Shown here: positions 45,751 through 53,900 of the stretch, piece after piece | Layout of the letters: each line of letters opens with the position of its first letter | Numbering within the stretch: the stretch's first letter is position 1 | NCBI GenBank assembly: GCA_948144175.1 | Contig: CANXME010002010.1 | Location: 496,001-560,000 of the forward strand | From: Closterium sp. NIES-65 | Taxonomy: Eukaryota > Streptophyta > Zygnematophyceae > Desmidiales > Closteriaceae | DNA length: 64,000 nucleotides | Direction of reading: 5' to 3' | The notes under the pieces: model-generated | Seen by the model: the letters and a program-made list of their open reading frames with translations, nothing else | The model's database searches: none | What the model was told of the DNA's origin: nothing | Made by a program: the position numbers and the translations under genes

Positions 45751-45990
45751 GACGCTTCAAAAGGGCTGCGCCATGGAGCCCATGCATGGCGCAGCCACGA
45801 ATGCGCCATTGGCACGGCGCAGACTAATGGTTGCGCCATGCAGCCAACGCATGGCACAGCCGTGAATGCGCCATGCATTGGCAAGGCGCAGGAATAATGG
45901 TTTGCGCCACGCAGCCAACGCATAGCGCATCCGCGAATGCGTGATGCATTGCCATGGCGCTTCACACGGGCTGCGCCATGCAGCCAAAGC
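45751..45990 (+). repeat. ~70-bp minisatellite, ~3.4 copies
   Basis: Units begin TGCGCCATG at about 45767, 45833, 45903 and 45972 (66-70 bp). Each holds GCAGCC, GCATGGC and GAATGCGCCATGCATTGG, which are partly self-complementary (CATGG/GCGCC words), so single strands could fold. Confidence 0.85.
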
Positions 45991-46063
45991 ATCGACGGTT
46001 TCTTCTTTTTATTCCCTTAACTTGGTGCAAACATGTACATAGATCTCAACCATATACTCTCTT

Positions 46064-46167
46064 CTCTGCAAAAAACAACTCGCCCAAACATTGCCCTAGG
46101 TTTGGCAAAAGACTGCTGAAAGTAGTCGCGGGGCAACAATGTTTGAGGTTTATCATGATGATTCATC
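46064..46167 (-). repeat. Dispersed repeat, copy 2 (inverted copy at 5585-5689)
   Basis: Reverse complement of 5585-5689 over ~100 bp with small differences; both copies lie a short distance upstream of a plus-strand exon-like segment. Confidence 0.75.
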
Positions 46168-46222
46168 AGCATGCGAGGAATGTAGGGAGACTGCTCGTAA
46201 GGATTCCCACAGTTTGCTTCAG

Positions 46223-46313
46223 AGGTTCGGCAACCAAACCAGGAGGTATGTTTCCAGTGACTTGGTTCATTCCCGACACATACACATCGCTCACACGTGT
46301 GATGCCTTTCAAG
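46223..46313 (+). CDS. Possible orphan exon, GH3 beta-xylosidase-like
   Basis: An acceptor (TTTGCTTCAG) and a donor (AAG|GTCAGT) frame 91 bases encoding GSATKPGGMFPVTWFIPDTY and ten more residues. 'PGG.FPVTWF...Y' resembles the block N-P-G-G-x-L-P-V-T-W-Y-P near the end of the second domain of plant GH3 beta-xylosidases. No neighbouring exons were found, so it is a gene fragment, an exon of a gene broken by repeats, or a chance match. Confidence 0.35.
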
Positions 46314-47160
46314 GTCAGTCTAGATACAGTTTATTAAGCGCCCAAACCGAGTGTACTCATCAGCATACTGCAAATCAACGGCAGTCTTAAACAGCCTTCG
46401 ACATTATCACACGCGCAACAGGGTAGTCACTCACTGTCACAGCAATAATCACCATAAGAAACCTCGGGTTTCAATATTTGTCCACAAAAATACATGGTAT
46501 ACAAAATGTAACTAACATTCACATGTAATATCTACATCAATATATCAGAGCGTAGTCAAGTACCTAATACACCTGCACAGCGCAGAACAGTAACAGCCGT
46601 TAAACTACCCTTCCGTCAAAGGGGAAGGAAGGGTTTACTCAGCACCAACACACAGCGTGGTTAGGTCAGCCATAGTACGGACGTTGCAAAAAACTCCAAA
46701 CAGCGGCATACCTTAAATGCCGCGTGTTGCTGTGACCGGGAACCGGGAACGAGGTGCAGAAAATGCCATCTTCAGAAACTCGGCGATATTATGACGATAG
46801 TAATCTTCACAAAAATAAACTCCTGTGATAGTAGTCTCCGACGCTTGTCGACAATTACAAATCTCAGAAGTGAATAATATCCTGCTGATGTCATGCACGA
46901 ATCCAACATGGTACAGAAACTCACCAGATGTGCACAACAATCAATCCTCGATCGTAGTTCGTGTCTCGGTAGCGCAATCGCGGGTTTATTGCAGGCTGGA
47001 CAAAGTTCGCTGGTGTCGACTGGCACAGCAGAGTTTAATATCCTGCGGGAGGGAGGATGTAAGACAGATTGAACAGCGTCAAATATGTTAGTGCTCTATG
47101 TATTATATCGCAAAGGATAACGTGGAATCAACAATCAGCCAAGCACCACGGCAAGCTGCC
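46314..47160. other. Non-coding stretch, no supportable gene
   Basis: Normal base composition. On the minus strand 47040-46720 two splice-like boundaries flank short frames with CPACNK and FCEDYYRHN, but I recognise no family. Possibly decayed host exons. Confidence 0.35.
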
Positions 47161-47282
47161 TGAATCAAGGAAAATGGAGCATGATAGCCGCTACGAGAGA
47201 AAACAACTGAGTGCTAGCTGCTGAATCAAGGAAAATGGAGCATGGCAGCCGCTACGAGAGAAAATGGAGTGCTGAGCTGTGG
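47161..47282 (+). repeat. 61-bp tandem duplication
   Basis: Units 47161-47221 and 47222-47282 (TGAATCAAGGAAAATGGAGC..., GCCGCTACGAGAGAAAA...) with a few differences. Confidence 0.85.
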
Positions 47283-47720
47283 ATGGAATATGAGTAGCGA
47301 CTGAGCGAAAGCATCTCCCCTCCCCTCCCCCACACCAACAACTGCTATGGTGTTGTGCCGCACGTGCTGATTGGCGAATTTTTGGCGATATTATTTGCGA
47401 AATCGTTTCAGTGCGATCCAAACGGAAGTGGCGAAGAAAGGAAACCCTGTGCTCTCACCTAAATCGCGCGCCTAGCCACATCCGCGCTGTCACATTCGAG
47501 CGTGACACAGCCAAGTCAGTAGAGGTGTTGTTGGACGTGTCAGCAACGACTTATCTGCGGCAAGATTTGTTTTCGTCACCTCCGTTATAACACCCCTGAT
47601 TTTCAGCCAATGCGATTTCGAGTTCCGTAATGCAAGCAGGTTGCGTTGCAGAATCATTCCAACGAAATGGCACCACTGTAAACCCAACACAACCGTAGCA
47701 ATTTTGTTGTACCAACCCTA
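47283..47720. other. Non-coding stretch
   Basis: No gene, RNA or element end recognised. Confidence 0.4.
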
Positions 47721-48251
47721 CGTAAGCCCCCGGATAGAAGCGCAGACCTCGGATAAGCGCCGGCGCTTATAAAAGGATGAGGGCGCTTATATCCGGTCCT
47801 GGATTATAAGCGCACCCCTGAAGGCTTACGGATTATAAGCGCCACCTTCTGTAATATTTTTTTATATTTTGACTGAAAACGCTGAAACGAAACACAATAT
47901 TCCATCCCCACATTCAGAATTTCGAAACCCTTGCCCCTCGCGCGACTCAATGCCTTCGCGTCCAGTCAGAATGAGCTGTCATGGGGTCAATCTGACTCAT
48001 TCTGACTGTGTGTGTTGGCAGGGAATCAGCCACTGCCAATTCGCGCGAAATTCACATTCAATACCCTCTACAATATCGATTCTATTCAAACCGCAAGGAC
48101 GAGATGAACAATGAAGTGTAAAAAAAACTAGATTTCATATATGTCATTATATAAGCCCCGGCGCTTATAAAAATCCTCAAGTATACGTGCACCCCCTAAA
48201 AAACAATGTTTTTTTATACCCCCAGGGGCGCTTCTATCCGGGGGCTGACGG
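47721..48251. mobile_element. Pogo-like MITE 1 (TA-flanked)
   Basis: 531 bp between TA pairs (47719-47720, 48252-48253). Ends CGTAAGCCCCCGGATAGAAG and, read inward from the right, CCGTCAGCCCCCGGATAGAA. Subterminal GGATTATAAGCGC / GCGCTTATAAAA words repeat several times. No transposase; likely moved by a Tc1/mariner-pogo-type enzyme. Confidence 0.75.
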
Positions 48252-48359
48252 TAAATTGGCACGTGCGGCGCTCGTGGGATGCCAATTGCTCGTAGCTGGA
48301 GAGACAATGTGGAAGGGGGAACATTGTTTTCGCCCAGCAGCCATTGCTTGAGCAATGTT

Positions 48360-49118
48360 TGTCAAGATACTAAGCACGAGGTAAGTGTGTTTAGGACGGG
48401 CCTAGGCTTAGTAGCCTAGGCCAAGGAGATCGAGGGGTTTGTGCCAAGGAGAAAAGTCGAGAGAACGAATGATTCAATATGAGAAACAAGTACAAGTTAT
48501 AGTTCAAGAAAGGTGCACCACCTAACCAGCAAGATAACTACACAAAGTCTACACTACAGGCAGTTATTGATTAATGTACCGTATTCACCCGGATATACCC
48601 CCAGGTGGGGGTGTAAAAAAACATGGAAAAATGGTGGGTGGGCTTATAATGTGGTAAATTTTATAACCCCATGGGCTAAATAAATGACACTTATGGAAAT
48701 TTAATTTTATAACACTGGAATGTGGATTTCACCCTGGCGATTTAAATCGATGCTAACACAAAGAGGTTCCATGCTGAAAAGTTCCGAGAATGTGTCGTAC
48801 AGTCAAGAATCCCAGTCAGCACCAGTCAAATGTTGCAGATTTCGCGCACGTGCACCTCCTGTGGAAATTTTGCCAAGCGAGCCAGGGGGGAATTCGTCAT
48901 GCACGTCTGTGACGATTCGTTTAGGTGCGTTAGTGGCGATTTCGCTAAAACAAAAAGCAGAATTCATTGGGTGCGCTTATACAAAGATTGACAGAAATTG
49001 GGGTGGGCTTATAATCGGCAACTGGCTATAAGCCCACTAGTACGATTATAACCGCATAGGTGTAACATAGGCCTGGGGGTATATCCGGGTGAATACGGTA
49101 TACAATTACATTCTGACA
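48360..49118 (-). repeat. 3' LTR of LTR-F (carries MITE 2)
   Basis: 237 bp of LTR split by MITE 2; the intact sister LTR shows the empty target site GATTAATGTATACAATT. Confidence 0.9.
48579..49098. mobile_element. Pogo-like MITE 2 inside the LTR-F 3' LTR
   Basis: 520 bp with ~25-bp TIRs (CCGTATTCACCCGGATATAC at left, its complement at right) and TA duplication (48577-48578, 49099-49100). GGGCTTATAATGTGG and GGGCTTATAATCGG words are subterminal. The empty site in the other LTR proves the exact insertion. A ~100-codon open frame inside shows no family features. Confidence 0.9.
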
Positions 49119-51271
49119 CACCCCCTAACTGCCTGCAGTGAAGAACCATGTGCAGAATCACCCCCAGAAGGGGTACACCAAGCGCAGCGGAAGACAGCAG
49201 AGAAGAATGCGAGGAGGAGGAGACGAATGAGAGAGAGATGAGAAAAGAGGAATGCGGAGAGGAGGTGGGGGGGAGCCACGCGGCGAGCCCCTCTTACGAA
49301 CCCCCGTTTTACAAAGGGGGGGAGGGTGAGAGAGGGAGGAGAGGAGGTGGGGGGAGCCAAGCGCGGCGAGCCCCTCTTACGAACCCCCAAGTCCACACCC
49401 TCTTTCAGCCACCCCCCTCAACCTCACCCCCCTTGTCAACCGCCCCCTGGAACCTCACGCAAACAGACCCAACCCCCTGACACACACCCGCTGCTACACC
49501 CCTGTTCCACTCCCCCTCCACCCCCTAGCACGATTCCGTCGACTCCCACACACCCACCCCCCTCAGCGGTAGCTGCAGCAGTGGGAGACGAAGAAGGAGG
49601 AGGAGAAGGAAGGGGCGACACAAACGGAGCACCCCCACACCCGCAGACGGGGTGGGGGGGGGGGGAGAGCAGACCAGTGCGCACGAGGGCGCAGAAAGCA
49701 GCAGAGCGCACGAGGGCGCGGGCACGAGGCACGAGGCACACGGCAGGCAGGCAGCAGGCTCGAGGCACAAGGCACGAGCAGTCACAGGCACAGGCACAGG
49801 CAGAGGCACAGGCACAGGCACAGGCACAGACAGGCAGGCAGTAGGCTCGAGGCACAAGGCACGAGCATGCACAGGCACAGGCACAGGCAGAGGCACAGGC
49901 ACAGGCACAGGCACAGACAGGCAGGCAGTAGGCTCGAGGCACAAGGCACGAGCAGGCACAGGCACAGGCACAGGCAAAGGCACAGGCACAGGCACAGGCA
50001 AGCAGGCAGTAGGCTCGAGGCACAAGGCACGAGCAGGCACAGGCATAGGCACAGGCAGAGGCACAGGCACAGGCACAGGCACAGGCAGGCAGGCAGCAGG
50101 AGGCTCGTGGCACAAGGCACGAGCAGGCACAGGCACAGGCACAGGCACAGGCAGGCAGGCAGTAACAGTAGCAGCAGTAGAGCGCACGAGGGCGCGGGTG
50201 AGACAGAGCGCACGAGGGCGCGGGCAACAACAGGCAGAACAGGCACGGGCAGCACAAGGCAGCACAAAGCGCACGAGGGCGCGGGCAGCAGCAGAGCGTA
50301 CCGGGTCCAGGGGCGGCTTCTGAGGACCAGGGGCGGCTGCTGAGGTCCAGGGGCGGCTGCTGCAGGGGCTGCTGCTCCAGGGGCCAGGGGCGGCTACTGC
50401 ACGGGCGGCCGCTCTAGGGACCAGGGGCGGCTGCTCCAGGGACCAGGGGCGGCTGTACCAGTGGCGCCTGCTGCTGCAGGCCTGGCGGCGGCTGCTGCTG
50501 CAGGGCGGCGGCGGGTGCTGCTGCAGAGCGGCGGCGGCTGCTGCTGCAGGCTCTGGCGGCGGCTGCTGCTGCAGGCTCTGGCGGCGCCGGCTCCAGGGGC
50601 GGCTGCTGCTGCAGAGCGGCGGCGGTTGCTGCTGCTGGTAGAGCGGCGGCTGCTGCTGCAGGCTCTGGCGCCGGCTGCTGCTGGCTCTGGCGGCGGCTGC
50701 TGCTGCAGGCTCAGTGGCGGCAGCTGCTGCAGGCCTGGCGGCGGCTGCTGCTGCAGGGCGGCGGCGGCTGCTGCTGCAGAGCGGCGGCGGCTGCTGCTGC
50801 TGGTAGAGCGGCGGCTGCTGCTGCAGGCTCTGGCGGCGGCTGCTGCTGCAGGCTCTGGCGGCGGTTGCTGCTGCAGGCTCTGGCGGCGCCTGCTGCTGCA
50901 GGCTCTAACGGCGCCCCGCGGGTCCCGCAGGGGGCGTCGCGACGAGCATGGGCAACGCCCCGCGGGTCCCGCACGGACGTCGCGACGAGTAGGGCGACGC
51001 CGCGCGGGTCCCGCACGGGCGTCGCAACGAGCAGGAGCAGCACCCACGGGGCGCCGCGACGAGAAGGGGCGGGCAGCGCGCAGGCCCCCCCGAGGGCGCT
51101 TCGACGAACGGGCGCGCGGCGGGCAGAAAAAGCCGCCACGCGCTCCGAAAGCGTGGCGGGAAGAAAATGCAATGCCGCGCACCACGGGGCGCGCGGCGGA
51201 TAGTAGGGCAGCGGAAGCAGTTGGTGGGCCCGATGAACTAGGCGGCAGGATCTTGCCAGCTCTAGATACCA
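49119..51271 (-). other. Internal region of LTR-F
   Basis: 49485-49610 matches the A1/A2 module. 49740-50165 is an array of GGCACA/CAGGCA hexamers arranged in ~60-120-bp higher-order units containing GGCTCGAGGCACAAGGCACG. 50390-50910 is GGCGGCTGCTGCTGCAG repeats, and 50910-51190 GC-rich CGCGGGTCCCGCA units. No protein function is supportable. Confidence 0.75.
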
Positions 51272-51508
51272 TGTCAAGATACTAAGCACGAGGTAAGTGT
51301 GTTTAGGACGGGCCTAGGCTTAGTAGCCTAGGCCAAGGAGATCGAGGGGTTTGTGCCAAGGAGAAAAGTCGAGAGAATGAATGATTCAATATGAGAAACA
51401 AGTACAAGTTATAGTTCAAGAAAGGTGCACCACCTAACCAGCAAGATAACTACACAAAGTCTACACTACAGGCAGTTATAGATTAATGTATACAATTACA
51501 TTCTGACA
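51272..51508 (-). repeat. 5' LTR of LTR-F
   Basis: 237 bp; plus-strand ends TGTCAAGATACT and CATTCTGACA, followed by TSD ATGTT. Confidence 0.92.
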
Positions 51509-51513
51509 ATGTT

Positions 51514-51818
51514 TTCCAACCCTAGCATTGAATCAAGTCTCATCTATCATTCTTCGTGCAATGGTCAAGCGCATAGATGGTGAAAACCCGATTCTGGGCA
51601 TGGATTGTGGCGTAATTTTTTTTGTAGAGTTAGTTTCCATGTACTATTTCGACAGTGTGTTATGGCAGAATGAGTGTGACGTTTCCACAAATAGAACGGG
51701 CATTTACCCAATTTTAAATAGGTTATAGTACCAAACAGAGAGTAATAGCTTTTGGAATTGACTATGTACGGAGAGTGTTAGAGGATCCAGTAACAAACTG
51801 TGGTATGTAACTTGAGAG
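51514..51818. other. Non-coding stretch between LTR-F and Copia-E
   Basis: About 300 bp, AT-richer than the elements; no gene recognised. Confidence 0.4.
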
Positions 51819-51823
51819 AGAAA

Positions 51824-51973
51824 TGTCAAACATTATATATGTTGTTGTAGTTGTTTAGGCTACAGTGGGTTAGCCTATATGGGGTACACATTTCTAGGTT
51901 TCATATTTGTACTCATTTCACTGTTAGTTCATTCATTCTTGTATAGAGCAGGTCCTTCATTCTTGTTCATTCA
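51824..51973 (+). repeat. 5' LTR of Copia-E
   Basis: 150 bp, TGTCAAACATTA to TGTTCATTCA; includes an extra TATAGAGCAGGTCC copy, a PBS-like sequence, near its end. Confidence 0.88.
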
Positions 51974-51987
51974 TGGTATAGAGCAGG
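51974..51987 (+). promoter_or_regulatory. Primer-binding site of Copia-E
   Basis: TGGTATAGAGCAGG, tRNA-Met-like. Confidence 0.8.
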
Positions 51988-52039
51988 TCCTTCCTAGGAC
52001 CGTTTTTTCTAAGGGCCCACCACTACCTACCTGCCTATC

Positions 52040-52727
52040 TGCCTACCTACCCTAAGGCGCCTCGGCGTTCACGCCTCTAGAGGCCCTGTAGGCCCCGCGC
52101 TTTTGCACCTAGAGGCCCCGAATCGGCCCCGCGCCTAACCCTAGAGGCCCGCGCCGGCCCCGAGCTCGTCCCCTCTAGGCCCGCGTCGGCCCCGCGCTTA
52201 CCCCTAGAGGCCCGCGACGGCCCCGTCCCTACCCCTAGAGGCACGCGACGGCCCCGTCCCTACCCCTAGAGGCCCGCGACGGCCCCGTCCCTACCCCTAG
52301 AGGCCCGCGACGGCCCCGTCCCTACCCCTAGAGGCCCGCGACGGCCCCGTCCCTACCCCTAGAGGCCCGCGTCGGCCCCGTCCCTGCCCCTAGAGGCCCG
52401 CGTCGGCCCCGTCCCTACCCCTATCAGCCCGCGTCGGCCCCGCGCTTACCCCCACCCGCTCCCCGCGCTCGCCCTTAGCGGCCTCGAACGGCCCCACCCA
52501 GAACGAGCCGCCCGCACCGAACAGCCCGGCCCTAACGGAACAGAGCCGCCCGAACCAAGCCGCCCCACCCGAGCCGCGCCGCCCGACCCGAGCCGCCCGA
52601 ACCGAGCCGCGCCGCCCGACCCGAGCCACGCCGCCCTACCTATACCGAGCCGCGCAGCCCTACCTGTACCGAGCCGCGCCGTCCTACCTACCCTACTGCT
52701 CCTACTGCTTTTACTACTTCTGCTACC
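52040..52727 (+). repeat. GC-rich repetitive leader of Copia-E
   Basis: A 32-bp unit (CCCCTAGAGGCCCGCGACGG + 12 bases) repeats ~8 times at 52130-52440, then CCGAGCCGC units to 52680. No gene. Confidence 0.88.
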
Positions 52728-53900
52728 ATGGCTAGCCCTCCTGTGCTAGCCTTCGATGCTGAGGGCCGCCCAGTGAAATTCGACACCTGGCTTGATGACC
52801 TACACCTCTTCCTACAGCTCACTGCCAAGGAAGACATCTCACTGTACGATCACGCCTTAGGCCACGCTACTGCTCCTGCTGCTACTGCTGACAACACTGC
52901 TCGCTCACAGTGGCAGACTCGTGACGCCCATGCTCGCTTCGCTATTCGCAACTCTCTGCCGATAGATGAGCGTGAGCACTTTGGGCAGCACAAGACGGCA
53001 CAGGCACTGTACACTGCTGTCGTTGCCCGCTACTCCTCACCGGCCTCTGCCGCTCTAGGCCGTCTCTCTCTTCCCTACCTGTTCCCCGACTTAGCTTCCT
53101 TTCACACTGTCGCTGACCTCATTACCCACCTCCGCACTAGTGAGGCTCGCTTCCACGCCGCTATGCCTGATGAGTTCCTTGCCACGAACCCACCCCCGCT
53201 CTGGCTCACTCTCTACCACCTAGTCACGCGCCTCCCTGACTCGCTGCGCTCAGTCAGGGACCACTTCCTTGCTCGCTGCCCCACCGAGCTCACCATTGCC
53301 CTCCTCGAGAAGGAACTCCTTGCAGCCGAGACTAGCATAGTCGCTGTAGGTGCCTCTCGCGGTGACCCCCGTACCCCGTTCTTTGAGGGGTGTTCTCCCT
53401 CCCCCCTTCTTCCCTCTGTCGCCTCTGCTGCTGCTGTCGACCTCCTTGGTGCTGAGAAGGTCGGGACTGCGTCTGCTTCGAGCGGGCGCCGCAGCGGCAA
53501 GGGCAAAGGGGGCAAGGGCGGTAGTGGTGACAGCGGGGGTGGCGGTGGTGGGGGAGGTGGTGGCGGGGGAGGTGGCGCGGGTGGGGGAGGTGGCAGCAGT
53601 GGTGGGGGTGGCGGCAGCGGCGGGGGAGGTGGCCGGGGCGGAGGAGGTAGTGGGGGTGGTGGTGGACGAGGCGGCGGCCGGGGTTGGGGTGGTCGAGGAG
53701 GTGGCAGCGGCGGTGGTGGTCGTGGAGGCACTGGCGGTGGCCAGGGCGAGCAGCACACTCCCTCGCCCCAGGAGGTCCGTGAGTGGTACTCTCAGCACGG
53801 GGGGGGGGGGGGGGGGTGGCCTTAGCTGCACGTACGTCATTCGCACTGGTGACCGCACTGGCCAGCCGTGTGGGGGACCGCACGCCACACAGCGTTGCTT
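52728..53900 (+). pseudogene. gag region of Copia-E
   Basis: Starts MASPPVLAFDAEGRPVKF. Gag core (DDLHLFLQLTAKEDISLYDH; LGRLSLPYLFPDL), EGCSPSPLLPSVAS, Gly-rich stretch (~53530-53745), Cx13Cx3Hx4C (CTYVIRTG...C..PHATQRC, 53827-53898). Fossil. Confidence 0.87.

Larger units (their letters stand above)
48360..51508 (-). mobile_element. LTR-F: non-autonomous LTR retrotransposon with a MITE in its 3' LTR
   Basis: 237-bp LTRs (right 51272-51508; left 48360-49118 enlarged by a 520-bp MITE plus TA). Perfect TSD ATGTT (48355-48359, 51509-51513). Minus-strand PBS TGGTATCTAGAGC at 51271-51259, and the polypurine end GGGGGTG next to the left LTR. The interior (49119-51271) has no gag or pol; it holds repeats and the module shared with A1/A2. 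About 2.6 kb without the MITE. Confidence 0.88.

Noticed and set aside
46713-47026. Minus-strand short frames with CPACNK and FCEDYYRHN and splice-like borders
   Set aside because: No family recognised, frames across the putative intron do not join cleanly, and no further exons were found.
48720-49031. 103-codon frame inside MITE 2
   Set aside because: Too short for a transposase, no DDE/D motifs, and MITEs of this kind are non-coding.
49740-50165. A regularly spaced repeat that could be mistaken for a CRISPR array
   Set aside because: The repeats are nested GGCACA hexamers with no unique spacers, inside a eukaryotic LTR element.
49326-50343. Long frames such as (GTGTGT...)n and Cys/Ala/Pro-rich ones in LTR-F
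   Set aside because: Translations of a hexamer array; frames are open on both strands and begin and end arbitrarily.
50461-51289. Two opposite ~200-290-codon frames with poly-Ala/Gln/Leu
   Set aside because: Products of GGCTGCTGC repeats; no domain and no conserved start.
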